A stretch of 64,000 nucleotides of DNA from Pseudomonas congelans (GTDB lineage Bacteria > Pseudomonadota > Gammaproteobacteria > Pseudomonadales > Pseudomonadaceae), in NCBI RefSeq assembly GCF_900103225.1, contig NZ_FNJH01000001.1:1269533-1333532 (forward strand), written 5' to 3'. This document shows positions 37,804-46,501 of the stretch, piece by piece. The translations under genes were made by a program, and so were the position numbers. The notes beneath the pieces are model-generated. The model saw only the letters and a program-made list of their open reading frames with translations. It was not told the origin of the DNA and searched no databases. Every line of letters starts with the position of its first letter. Position 1 is the first letter of the stretch.

Positions 37804-40131
37804 TCAGGCCATTGACGTTTCGGGCCGCCACCACGCAGGAAACAACTGCTTCACCTTGTGCTCGGCAAAACGGTCATCGATGAGCATCACCACACCGCTG
37901 TCGCTCTGGCTGCGGATTACCCGTCCTGCGGCCTGCACCACCTTCTGCACGCCAGGATACAGATAGGTATAGTCGTAACCGGCACCGAACAGCGCCGCCA
38001 TGCGCTGCTTGAACTGCTCGTTGACCGGATTGAGCTGAGGCAGACCCAGGGTGGCGATGAACGCGCCGATCAGGCGTGCGCCCGGCAAGTCGATGCCTTC
38101 ACCGAATGCACCGCCCAGCACGGCAAAACCGATGCCCTGACTGCTCAGGGTGAACCTGTCGAGAAATGCGTGGCGCTCACTCTCGCCCATCCCCCGTGCC
38201 TGTTGCCAGAGGCTGATGTGCGGGTGAGTGCGCGCCATCAGCTCGGCGACCTGTTGCAGGTAATCGAAACTGCTGAAGAACGCCAGGTAATTGCCCGGCC
38301 GCGTGTCGAACTGCCCGGCCATCAGCTCGACAATCGGCGCCAGCGAAGCCTGACGATGGGTAAAGCGGGTGGAAATGCGACTGACGATCCGCACGTCGAG
38401 CTGATCGTGGTGAAACGGCGATTCCACATCGATCCATGCCGTGTTGGCCGGCAACCCCAGCAGGTCCGCGTAATAGTGGCGCGGGTTGAGCGTCGCGGAA
38501 AACAGTACAGTGCTGCGCGCAGCGGTCAGCCGCGGGCGGATGAAACGCGCGGGAACGACGTTGCGCAGGCTGAGGCGCGACAGAATGCGCTTGCCGCCCG
38601 CCTCGCGCCGGGTGATGTCGAAAATGAAATGTTCATCGAACAGCTCGGCGATGCGCGCAAAGCCGATGGCTTCCAGGTAGAACCCCTGCAACGTGCCATC
38701 CACTGCCTGCGGGTGCTCATTGAAATGATCGCCGATGGTCGAGATGCACTGGTTCAGGCTGCCGATGAATTTTTCTGGTGCCACCGAGTACGCCTGATAG
38801 GCACCGGGCTGTACCTTGTGCAGCGCATTCCATTGTCGATCCAGGCGCTGCAAGGCTTTTTTCACAGGTTCCGGCGCGGTCTGAATCAAGGCTTTCAGCT
38901 GGCTCTGGTCAAGACTGGCGCTGTACATCTGGCGTGCTCGCTCGACCATGTTGTGGGCTTCATCGACCAGCACCGCAACGCGCCACTGATTGAGCTGACC
39001 GAGGCCGAATAGCAGCGCGCTCAGGTCAAAGTAATAGTTGTAGTCCGCGATCACTACGTCAGCCCAACGCGCCAGTTCCTGGCTCAGATAATACGGGCAG
39101 ACCTGATGCTGCAAGGCGACATCGCGTACGCCCGCCTGATTCAGCCACGGCGAGGTCAGCGCCGCCGAGCGTGCTGCTGGCAGGCGATCATAAAAGCCGC
39201 TGGCCAGCGGACAGGAATCACCGTTGCAGGCCTTATCCGGATGCTCACAGGCCTTGTCGCGTGCCACCAGCTCAAGGACCCGCAGTTTCAGCTCCGGCGC
39301 GCTGTGATTGATGACTTCCAGTGCATCCAGTGCCAGTCGACGCCCTGGTGTCTTGGCGGTGAGAAAGAAAATCTTATCGAGCTTCTGGCCGGGTGCGGCC
39401 TTGAGCAAGGGAAACAGCGTACCCACCGTCTTGCCGATACCGGTCGGCGCCTGAGCCATCAGGCAACAGCCGGTGCTGACGGCCTTGTAGACCGACTCAG
39501 CCAGCACCCGCTGCCCGGTACGAAAGGACGCGTGGGGGAATTTCAGGCTGCCAAGCGTCGTGTGCAGCGCTTGCGTATGCGCCAGTTCCTGCTGCGCCCA
39601 GCCGAGGAATATCGTGCACTGTCGCTCGAAAAACGCTTGCAGCGTGGCCGCACTGAACTGCTCGCGAATCAGGGTTTCCTGCTCGCTGACAATGTTGAAA
39701 TACACCAGTGCCAGCGTCACGCTCTCAAGCTGCAGGCGCTGGCAAAGCAGCCAGCCATAGACCTTCACCTGCGCCCAATGCAACTGACGGTGGTTGGCCG
39801 GCATCGCGTCGAGTTCACCGCGGTAGGTCTTCACTTCTTCCAGTTGATTGCGACTGGCGTCATAGCCGTCCGCCCTGCCCCTTACCGTCAGCTCGCGATA
39901 ATCGCCACTCAACGACAGCTCGGCCTGGTAATCGGCACCGCGCCGCGTGGCGACCGTTCGATGCCCGGCAATGCCTTCCTGAGCCGTGGGCGACGGTGTG
40001 AAGCGCAGGTCGAGGTCGCCCACCTTGGCGGTAAACTCACACAACGCTCTCACGGCCACGACATAACGCGCAGGCAGCTCGCTGGCGAGGACAGGCTCGG
40101 TATCGGTTTTTATGGGGGCGTTCGGGGTCAC
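37804..40131 (-). CDS. XPD/DinG-type helicase with N-terminal PD-(D/E)XK nuclease-like domain
   Basis: This large superfamily 2 DNA helicase has an N-terminal region (YVVAVRALCEFTAKVGDLDLRF; GRADGYDASRNQLEEVKTYRG) with the D...EVK pattern of RecB/Cas4-like nucleases. The helicase follows: Walker A QAPTGIGKTVG, a four-cysteine Fe-S patch (CEHPDKACNGDSCPLASG and the later CPYYLS), DEAH box LVDEAHNMVERA and the C-terminal motif GFAVLGGAFGEGIDLPGARL. The start is uncertain. A GTG at 40206 is possible, but it would place an inverted repeat (40159-40176) inside the gene, so I prefer the GTG at 40131; conserved sequence begins ~22 codons later. It probably acts in DNA repair. Confidence 0.82.
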   Translation of the reverse strand: MTPNAPIKTDTEPVLASELPARYVVAVRALCEFTAKVGDLDLRFTPSPTAQEGIAGHRTVATRRGADYQAELSLSGDYRELTVRGRADGYDASRNQLEEVKTYRGELDAMPANHRQLHWAQVKVYGWLLCQRLQLESVTLALVYFNIVSEQETLIREQFSAATLQAFFERQCTIFLGWAQQELAHTQALHTTLGSLKFPHASFRTGQRVLAESVYKAVSTGCCLMAQAPTGIGKTVGTLFPLLKAAPGQKLDKIFFLTAKTPGRRLALDALEVINHSAPELKLRVLELVARDKACEHPDKACNGDSCPLASGFYDRLPAARSAALTSPWLNQAGVRDVALQHQVCPYYLSQELARWADVVIADYNYYFDLSALLFGLGQLNQWRVAVLVDEAHNMVERARQMYSASLDQSQLKALIQTAPEPVKKALQRLDRQWNALHKVQPGAYQAYSVAPEKFIGSLNQCISTIGDHFNEHPQAVDGTLQGFYLEAIGFARIAELFDEHFIFDITRREAGGKRILSRLSLRNVVPARFIRPRLTAARSTVLFSATLNPRHYYADLLGLPANTAWIDVESPFHHDQLDVRIVSRISTRFTHRQASLAPIVELMAGQFDTRPGNYLAFFSSFDYLQQVAELMARTHPHISLWQQARGMGESERHAFLDRFTLSSQGIGFAVLGGAFGEGIDLPGARLIGAFIATLGLPQLNPVNEQFKQRMAALFGAGYDYTYLYPGVQKVVQAAGRVIRSQSDSGVVMLIDDRFAEHKVKQLFPAWWRPETSMA

Positions 40132-40158
40132 TGCGCTGGGGAGCCGTTGGTTGTGAAT

Positions 40159-40176
40159 ACTGGACAGGCGTCCAGT
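40159..40176 (-). promoter_or_regulatory. LexA-like inverted repeat upstream of the helicase gene
   Basis: ACTGGACAGGCGTCCAGT has perfect 7-bp arms around four bases and fits the CTG-N10-CAG spacing of SOS boxes. The inner bases are GC-rich, unlike the AT-rich Pseudomonas LexA consensus, so identity is uncertain. It lies 29 bp before the preferred GTG start. Confidence 0.35.
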
Positions 40177-40236
40177 TAACAACCTTGAAACACGTCTGGC
40201 AAACACAAATGGATCGACGGCCTGGCATGTCGACGC

Positions 40237-41643
40237 CTATGGCAGACGCGCCTGGCTCAACGCCTCTCCCAGCGCGCCCAGCAGCCTGGCGGGTTCACGC
40301 GTCCAGTCACTGGCATAACTGACCCACAGATGTTGCGAGTAGCGGTTCTGCAATGTGAACAGCTCGCCAGGGCTGACGACAATCGACTGACCCAGCAACG
40401 CAACGAAGACTTGGCGCATGTCCACTGGGTATGCACTCTCGACCCACATGCCGCAGCCGCCCTCGGGCAGCTGATAACGCAGCATCCCGCCGGTCTGTTC
40501 ATCCAATTGCTGGGTCATCGATTGCATGCGCGTGCCCAGCGTCTCTCGCAACGCCATCAGTTGCCTGTCCAGACGCCCGCTGCTGCATAACCTGGCGATG
40601 GCCCTTTGACGAATCGGCGGAAGTTCGAATGCTCGCAGACAGAAATACTGCTGCCAACGCGCATCCAGGCTCTTGCACAGCAGGTAAGCGTAGGGCGCTT
40701 CAGGCCCGAGGCTCTTCTCGAATCCGCCCACGATTACCAGCCGTTGTGGGTCGATCCAGTCGCGCAACGGGGCCTGCCCGGCAACAAACTGCAGCCCGGC
40801 GTGACTGTCGTTTTCCAGCACCCAGACCTGATGACGATTGAGCACTTCGGCGACAGCCTGGCTGTTGTCCTGCGGACGCACGCTGCCTCGCACCGGGTTC
40901 AGCAGCGAGGGCAACACGGCAAGGCCGATGTCATGGCCGCGCAACAGGCCGTCGAGCCGGGTCGCATCAAGGCAGCCGGTATCGTCCAGCGGCAGCTCGA
41001 TAACCTGGATGTCGAACGACTGCAGCAGGCGCAGCAACGACCAGGCACAGGGCGATTCCACCAGTACCGTGCCACCACGCAACCCCAGTGTGCCGAGCAC
41101 CGCCTTGAATGCGCCTTGAAGGTCCGCAGTGACATAGACATTGTCCGCGTGCCAGCAATGCGCTGCATCGCGGGTGTAACGGGCAGCCAGCGCCGTGCGA
41201 AGCTCCGGCTCGCCGAACGGCTGAAAAACCGGGTCCCGCTGCTGCGGGTAATGCCTGCCCAGCTCGCGCTCCATTGCCGGCAGCGGACTGTCGTGAGCGT
41301 GCAGAAGCGCCGGTTCATCGCACCCCAGCAACGCCATGCCGGGGCGACGGGCGTTGTCGTACAGGGCCTGCAAAAGATCGCCGTTTGCGTCCGGCAATAG
41401 CTGGCCCTGCTCGCTCAGGCTGCGCGGTACCGAGTAATAACCCGATTTGGGCTGCGAACAGACGCGCCCTTCCTTTTCCAGCAACGAATAGGCGCTTTGC
41501 ACCGTGGATATCGATACGTTCAGTCGCCGGGCCAACTGACGCAGTGACGGCATTTTCAGCGCCAGCTCGCCCTGCTCCTGGTCAACCAGTCGCACCAGAT
41601 AGCGGTAGACCGCCTGATAGGCGAAATCCGTGTTGTTTTTCAT
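40237..41643 (-). CDS. MocR-type regulator (GntR HTH fused to PLP aminotransferase-like domain)
   Basis: This 468-residue protein has an N-terminal winged helix-turn-helix (residues ~27-70: MPSLRQLARRLNVSISTVQSAYSLLEKEGRV) and an aminotransferase-like domain (~95-460). The likely PLP lysine is in GGFEKSLGPEAPYAYL, near WVLENDSHAGL where the ring-binding aspartate is expected. MocR proteins usually control a nearby gene for amino acid, vitamin B6 or polyamine metabolism. It lies ~75 bp downstream of the PP-loop gene on the same strand, so it may regulate or be co-transcribed with it. Confidence 0.88.
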   Translation of the reverse strand: MKNNTDFAYQAVYRYLVRLVDQEQGELALKMPSLRQLARRLNVSISTVQSAYSLLEKEGRVCSQPKSGYYSVPRSLSEQGQLLPDANGDLLQALYDNARRPGMALLGCDEPALLHAHDSPLPAMERELGRHYPQQRDPVFQPFGEPELRTALAARYTRDAAHCWHADNVYVTADLQGAFKAVLGTLGLRGGTVLVESPCAWSLLRLLQSFDIQVIELPLDDTGCLDATRLDGLLRGHDIGLAVLPSLLNPVRGSVRPQDNSQAVAEVLNRHQVWVLENDSHAGLQFVAGQAPLRDWIDPQRLVIVGGFEKSLGPEAPYAYLLCKSLDARWQQYFCLRAFELPPIRQRAIARLCSSGRLDRQLMALRETLGTRMQSMTQQLDEQTGGMLRYQLPEGGCGMWVESAYPVDMRQVFVALLGQSIVVSPGELFTLQNRYSQHLWVSYASDWTREPARLLGALGEALSQARLP

Positions 41644-41717
41644 GCAGGTACCCGCCGCTCAACCAGAACAGGCTTCAGAACATCGCTACATGGCAGCCGC
41701 CATGCTTCACAACCGGA

Positions 41718-43220
41718 TCAGCGTCCCGAGAGCATCTCGGCCACTGCCTGCCCCGTCACCGGGTCGACGGTCATGATCCGGCGCTTGTCGGGATCGGCAG
41801 CGCGGATTCTGGCGATGATTGACTGCGGGTCGTCGAAGTTCACCCGCTGCTTGCCGTAGAGACTGTGCAATGACTTGAGGCTCAAACCGCTGATATCCAT
41901 CAGCCACTGCATGACTTGATCCGGCGCCGTCGAACCCGACAGCGCCTTGTGCAGATCCGGCAACGCCACCAGCATCCCGGGGTGGCAACTGCGCAGAAAC
42001 GACTCCAGGCCATAGCCATGATCAACGAACGGCGAAAACAGCATGCAGACCAGTTGAGTCTCGTTCAGGCCGAAGCCTTCCTGGGCGAAGCTTGATGCCA
42101 GCTCGCGACGCGCCTCGATGCGCGCTCGACCGGCGTAGGCGCTGAGCGTCTGATCGATCAATTGCGGCGGCATCTGCTTTCTGCGCATCAGTGTCGTTGC
42201 CAGTTCAAGGTATTCGGCTATTCCGTCGGCATAAGTGCGCGCTTGCAGATACTGCGCCGTGAGGCCACGCATGTGGGCCATCAACAAAGGGTTGGCGCAA
42301 TCGGACTCACTGAAGCCGAACGATAGATCATCGAAACGGAAATCGAGGAATTCGGTCAGCAGGTTCCAGTGCTCGTCCGCCTTGCAACTGACCAGATCGG
42401 CAATGGTGATGAACGCGGGCGAGGGGCTTTTTTCAAGCAGCGCCGTGGCTCGGCTTGCCGGCGCGCTGTCATTGCCCTCCCCGTACAGCTCCTGATAGTA
42501 GGCCTGGCCAATCGTATCGATGACCTTGAGCACGCTGGCCAGCGTCTGCTTGCCCCAACTGCCCGAGTATTGCCCGGTACGCTGAGCCAGGCGCATGATC
42601 CAGGTCGCGTACTGACGCTGCTCTCTGCGCGAGTCGCCGCTGACCACCGCATCGACGCCGTTGCCCCAGCTCAGGGCGCGCCCCAGAAACTCCGCCAGCC
42701 CGAGGTAACAGGTGTTGCAAAACGTGGTGCGGGCGTCGCCTGCGGACAGGTGTCCACCCAGCAGCATGTCCAGCCGATTCTGCTCACGCCCTGCACTGGA
42801 AAAAGGCAGGTCCGGCTCGAAGGCCTGGGTGTACTGATTGTCGATCACCAGCATCTCGACACGCGGGTCGTCGTACAGAAACAACGCTGAATAGGTGCGG
42901 TTGATGTTATCCATCACCGCAGGGGTCATGCCCGCGTGGCGCCGATTGGCAACCCGCAGGTTGAACGTGGCGGGCGAGCGGCAGGCGATACTCAATTGGG
43001 CAGCGCGCAGAAAGGCCAGCGTGTAGGCACTGTCCTTGCCACCGCCGAAAGCCACCAGCACCTTGAAGCCGGAAATCCGCTCAATGCCGCCAGCCGCAAC
43101 AATCAGGCGCTGAATCAACAATTGCAGCGCGGTGCGTTCTGCACGCGAGAAATACCCCAACAAGCGTTGCAATACTTGCTGGTAGACATAATTCATTGCC
43201 TGTTCGTGAATGGAACTCAT
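41718..43220 (-). CDS. Unassigned PP-loop (N-type ATP pyrophosphatase) protein
   Basis: This 500-residue protein has a PP-loop AFGGGKDS at residues 57-64, the SGGxDS-type motif of enzymes that adenylate their substrate with ATP (TtcA, TilS, NAD synthetase and others). C168 and C171 (FCNTCYLGLAEFLGRAL) sit where TtcA-like enzymes carry a catalytic or cluster-binding CxxC. A second conserved-looking motif is VVSGDSRREQ (~193-202). The ~250-residue C-terminal half shows no family I know. AGGTG precedes the ATG. It pairs with the MocR gene. Adenylation or thiolation of a small molecule or RNA is inferred; the substrate is unknown. Confidence 0.7.
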   Translation of the reverse strand: MSSIHEQAMNYVYQQVLQRLLGYFSRAERTALQLLIQRLIVAAGGIERISGFKVLVAFGGGKDSAYTLAFLRAAQLSIACRSPATFNLRVANRRHAGMTPAVMDNINRTYSALFLYDDPRVEMLVIDNQYTQAFEPDLPFSSAGREQNRLDMLLGGHLSAGDARTTFCNTCYLGLAEFLGRALSWGNGVDAVVSGDSRREQRQYATWIMRLAQRTGQYSGSWGKQTLASVLKVIDTIGQAYYQELYGEGNDSAPASRATALLEKSPSPAFITIADLVSCKADEHWNLLTEFLDFRFDDLSFGFSESDCANPLLMAHMRGLTAQYLQARTYADGIAEYLELATTLMRRKQMPPQLIDQTLSAYAGRARIEARRELASSFAQEGFGLNETQLVCMLFSPFVDHGYGLESFLRSCHPGMLVALPDLHKALSGSTAPDQVMQWLMDISGLSLKSLHSLYGKQRVNFDDPQSIIARIRAADPDKRRIMTVDPVTGQAVAEMLSGR

Positions 43221-43754
43221 TGTGTGTCACCTGCCTGTCGCTCAAGACACGGCACGGTGCAGACAGAACATTGAACATCAAGCTGACAACCCAATTTATA
43301 GTCGAGCATGACTCATTCCCTGAGTGGTAATTACCGACGCATTATCAGTATCTCTGAAACAATTACAATAGACAGTTTGCGTTGGAAAACAGTGCAGTCC
43401 CGCGCGCACTTTCAACTGATTAAACACACTGTTTAATGGTGCCACTGAACGCAGGCGACAAGCGATTTCCTTTGAACTTCACAGCCTGCAACCCCAGCAG
43501 CCAGGCCGCTCAGGCGTTACCACAAGCTGCCGGGCACCCACTGCTGTTAATATTTCATTCTGACGCGTAGGAAATGATATTTATCATGTCGCCTTCACTG
43601 ACAGAACTCATACACTCAAATAAACAAGCCTGCCGACCCTGGTGTCGATTTTATTTTTACCCTCCATTCAAGGTTATGCACTTCTCGGCACACTGGCAGT
43701 GTGCGTTATTCGAAGTCGTTTAATGCCTGACGTCTCTTTTGCAATATGGAATGC
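43221..43754. other. 534-bp intergenic region without a supported gene
   Basis: This AT-richer stretch lies upstream of the PP-loop gene and should carry its promoter. It holds TTAAACACACTGTTTAA-type symmetry near 43421-43437 and a small inverted repeat ATGATATTTATCAT (43574-43587). No open frame has convincing coding character. Confidence 0.5.
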
Positions 43755-43781
43755 AAAAAGCCTTCCGTTCGGAAGGCTTTT
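43755..43781 (-). terminator. Terminator after the quinone-reductase-like gene
   Basis: A perfect stem AAAAGCCTTCC / GGAAGGCTTTT with loop GTTC has T-runs on both strands. It lies about 30 bp after the stop codon of the minus-strand dehydrogenase gene. Confidence 0.88.
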
Positions 43782-43812
43782 CAATAACGAGCGCTGACCA
43801 GGGGGTGATGAA

Positions 43813-44835
43813 TCAGAGCGCCTCGACTTCCAGCACCGCACGCCCGCCAATCGGGCAGACATCCATGTAACGGTGCGCCTGCACCACCTGCTCGAACGGA
43901 AAGCTGCGCGTCTGCAATGGCATCAGTACCTTGTCGCGAGTCATCTGGTTGATGTCCTGCAAGGCACGCTGCAACGCTTCTTGATCCTGAGTAATGCCCA
44001 ACTCGGGCTTGCCGGTGAAATTGCCCAGGCAATGCACGTAGAACTGGATGTTCTTCTGGAACGCGGCACAGGCCGGGAACGGCGTCTGATTACCGCCTTG
44101 CAGGCCATACAGCACCAGACTGCCACGTGGCGCAAGCACATCGCCCATGATCGACATCTGCGGACCGCCAAGGCCATCAAAGACGGCATCGACACCACGG
44201 TTGTCGGTGTACTTGTTGATCGCCATCAACAAGTCCTGTTCTTCGGTGACCACCACCTTGTCGGCCCCCAGTGACAGCAGGTACTCACGGGCGTCTTCGG
44301 TCTTGGTCGCGGCGATGACCCGAGCCCCAAGCGCCTTGCCCAACTGCACGAATGCAGGGCCGGAGCAGTGGCTGGCATCGGTGACCAGCACGGTCTGCCC
44401 GGACTTGATACGCGCCAGATCGACATAGGCGAAGTACGCCACCAGATAAGGCGTGTAATGCACACTGGCTTCAACCGGCGTCAGTACGTCGGGGTAGCGG
44501 GTCAATGCGCGGCGCGGCATGACGATGGATTCGCCGTAGACCGGGTGCTGATTGGCATCGGCCGCAGGAAAACTGGCGACCTTGTCGCCCACTTGCAGAT
44601 CATCCACACCGTCGCCCAGCGCGGTAACCACGCCAGCCATCTCATAACCCAGACCGGCAGGCAGCCGGGCATGGGTAGACGCGAGATTTTGCCGCCAAAG
44701 AACGTCGTACCAGCTGACACCGATGGCCTGAACACGCACCTGCACCTCGCCGGTGACAGGCGACGCGACAGGATGCTCTTCGACTTTGAGCACCTCGGCC
44801 GGGCCAAACTGGTGAAAACGGATCGTGCGGGACAT
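43813..44835 (-). CDS. Zinc-type alcohol dehydrogenase/quinone oxidoreductase (MDR superfamily)
   Basis: This 340-residue medium-chain dehydrogenase has a GroES-like N-terminal domain (VRVQAIGVSWYDVLWRQ; GLGYEMAGVVTALGDGV) and a Rossmann domain with VLVTDASHCSGPAFVQLGKALGARVIA, where the usual GxGxxG is altered to DASHCSG. The zinc-binding cysteine cluster of true alcohol dehydrogenases is missing, so it is more like a NADPH:quinone oxidoreductase. It is divergent from a LysR regulator that probably controls it. Confidence 0.85.
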   Translation of the reverse strand: MSRTIRFHQFGPAEVLKVEEHPVASPVTGEVQVRVQAIGVSWYDVLWRQNLASTHARLPAGLGYEMAGVVTALGDGVDDLQVGDKVASFPAADANQHPVYGESIVMPRRALTRYPDVLTPVEASVHYTPYLVAYFAYVDLARIKSGQTVLVTDASHCSGPAFVQLGKALGARVIAATKTEDAREYLLSLGADKVVVTEEQDLLMAINKYTDNRGVDAVFDGLGGPQMSIMGDVLAPRGSLVLYGLQGGNQTPFPACAAFQKNIQFYVHCLGNFTGKPELGITQDQEALQRALQDINQMTRDKVLMPLQTRSFPFEQVVQAHRYMDVCPIGGRAVLEVEAL

Positions 44836-45145
44836 TTAGAACCTCGCCTGGTGAACCTTGATGCCACAAACTTTATCCGGGCATTGCCGGCAACACCATC
44901 GGTGGCTATTAATAGTCGACATGCCTGTCATCGATTGTGTCCTGTGCGCTACACGGCGCAGCCAGACAGCGTCTGGGCGTCGATGCGCGTAATGGCCGCC
45001 ATTGTTCGCATGTCGACGAAACATTGCAAGCCGTGTGGACATTCCGTAACCCTGCCAGTAATTTTCGCTGCCCCCGACCCGCATTTGCTCGTACTATCGC
45101 ACCCTGCTCACGTCCTCAACCGACAAATGGCCCGAGATATTCCGC
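44836..45145. promoter_or_regulatory. Divergent control region of the quinone reductase and LysR genes
   Basis: The 310 bp contain the perfect palindrome CTATTAATAG (44906-44915), with AT-rich symmetry of a kind often bound by LysR proteins, about 70 bp before the dehydrogenase start. No gene is supported here. Confidence 0.45.
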
Positions 45146-46060
45146 ATGAATCGCAACGACCTGCGTCGCGTCGACCTCAATCTGCTCATCGTTTTCGAGA
45201 CCCTGATGCATGAGCGCAGTGTCACGCGTGCGGCGGAAAAGCTGTTTCTCGGTCAGCCGGCAATCAGCGCCGCGCTGTCGCGGCTGCGTGGCCTGTTCGA
45301 TGACCCGCTGTTCGTACGCACCGGGCGCAGCATGGAGCCCACCGCCCGAGCTACGGAGATATTCGCCCTGCTCTCCCCGGCGCTCGACTCCATCTCTACA
45401 GCGGTCAGCCGTGCCTCGGAGTTCGACCCGGCGACCAGCACCTCGGTCTTCCGCATCGGCCTGTCCGATGACGTCGAGTTCGCGCTGCTGCCCACTCTGC
45501 TCAAGCGCCTGCGCTCCGAAGCGCCGGGCATTGTGCTGGTGGTCAGGCGAGTCAATTACATCCTAATGCCGCCCCTGCTCGCCTCCGGAGAGATTTCGGT
45601 CGGCGTCAGCTACACCCAGGACCTTCCCGCCAACGCCAAGCGCAAGGTCTTGCGCAGGAGCAAGCCGCAGTTGTTGCGCGCCGACTCGATCCCCGGCCCG
45701 TTGAGCCTCGACGACTTCTGCGCCCGCCCCCACGCACTGGTCTCCTTCGCCGGCGACCTGAGCGGCTTCATCGACGAACACCTTGAGAAACTCGACCGCA
45801 AACGCCACGTCGTCCTCGCCGTACCACAGTTCAACGGCTTGGCCACCCTGCTCACCGGCACCGACATCATCGCCACCGTGCCCGATTATGCGGCGCAGGT
45901 CCTGACCGCTGCGGGTGGCGTTCGCTCTGAAGACCTGCCGATTGAAACCCGAACGTTCGAACTGCACATGGCCTGGCGCGGCGCGCAGGATAATGATCCG
46001 GGGGAGCGTTGGTTGAGGTCGCGGATTCAGATGTTTTTTGGGGATCCGGATAGTCTTTAG
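45146..46060 (+). CDS. LysR-family transcriptional regulator
   Basis: This 304-residue protein has an N-terminal winged helix-turn-helix (LNLLIVFETLMHERSVTRAAEKLFLGQPAISAALSRLRGLFDDPLFVRTGRSMEPT), the NodD/SyrM-like subtype with MxPT spacing, and a C-terminal effector-binding domain. It is divergent from the quinone reductase-like gene. Autoregulation and activation of that gene are the likely arrangement. Confidence 0.9.
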   Translation: MNRNDLRRVDLNLLIVFETLMHERSVTRAAEKLFLGQPAISAALSRLRGLFDDPLFVRTGRSMEPTARATEIFALLSPALDSISTAVSRASEFDPATSTSVFRIGLSDDVEFALLPTLLKRLRSEAPGIVLVVRRVNYILMPPLLASGEISVGVSYTQDLPANAKRKVLRRSKPQLLRADSIPGPLSLDDFCARPHALVSFAGDLSGFIDEHLEKLDRKRHVVLAVPQFNGLATLLTGTDIIATVPDYAAQVLTAAGGVRSEDLPIETRTFELHMAWRGAQDNDPGERWLRSRIQMFFGDPDSL

Positions 46061-46501
46061 GTTTCGTCTGGCAGGCTGTTCGGCTGATCATTTCTGCCTT
46101 TCAACAAATCATGGAGTTCCATTTACTTTCAGTGGATTGCTACAGTGGGGGGCACATCTGGGGGCATGCTTTGGATGGTTTAAAAAGAATGCTCCAGACC
46201 TATACTCAAGAACCCGCTCAAGAAAACACTAAAGCCAAGAAGTGGCAAACGTTCACTCTAAAACCGTCTCAAGAACTTCCAAGATTTCCAGCAGAATCTT
46301 TTGCAAACTTGATGCACCGGACCCTGACAGGCCAAAGTCGTTGCTCTTTCAACCCACTCGGTGTTTGCAAGTACCAAAGCCATATTTTGAATTTCAGCTT
46401 ATCCACCCCGCAGTTGATCGACTCCGTAACGCCGTCTGACGCCGGCCCGTTGACGGTGCCGGCAGAGAAAATCCTTGCCGGCTTGAAATGCCGTCTAACG
46501 G
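46061..46501. other. Accessory DNA with no convincing gene; possible recombination scar
   Basis: The 441 bp are AT-richer than the LysR gene. An open frame of ~149 codons (46111-46560) runs across it, but it overlaps the end of the convergent membrane-protein gene and has no recognisable domain. The direct repeat TGGGGGGCACATC / TGGGGGCATGCT (46146-46170) resembles sequences found at the ends of integrase-borne islands. GCCGGCA and TGCCGGC (46458-46482) form a hairpin just after the membrane-protein gene. Confidence 0.4.

Noticed and set aside
37804..40131. Nuclease-like helicase considered as CRISPR-associated Cas4/Csf4
   Set aside because: No CRISPR repeats or other cas genes are present, and DinG/XPD housekeeping helicases carry such a domain.
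43571..43590. Fur-box-like ATGATATTTATCAT
   Set aside because: The arm spacing does not fit the 19-bp Fur consensus and no iron gene is close.
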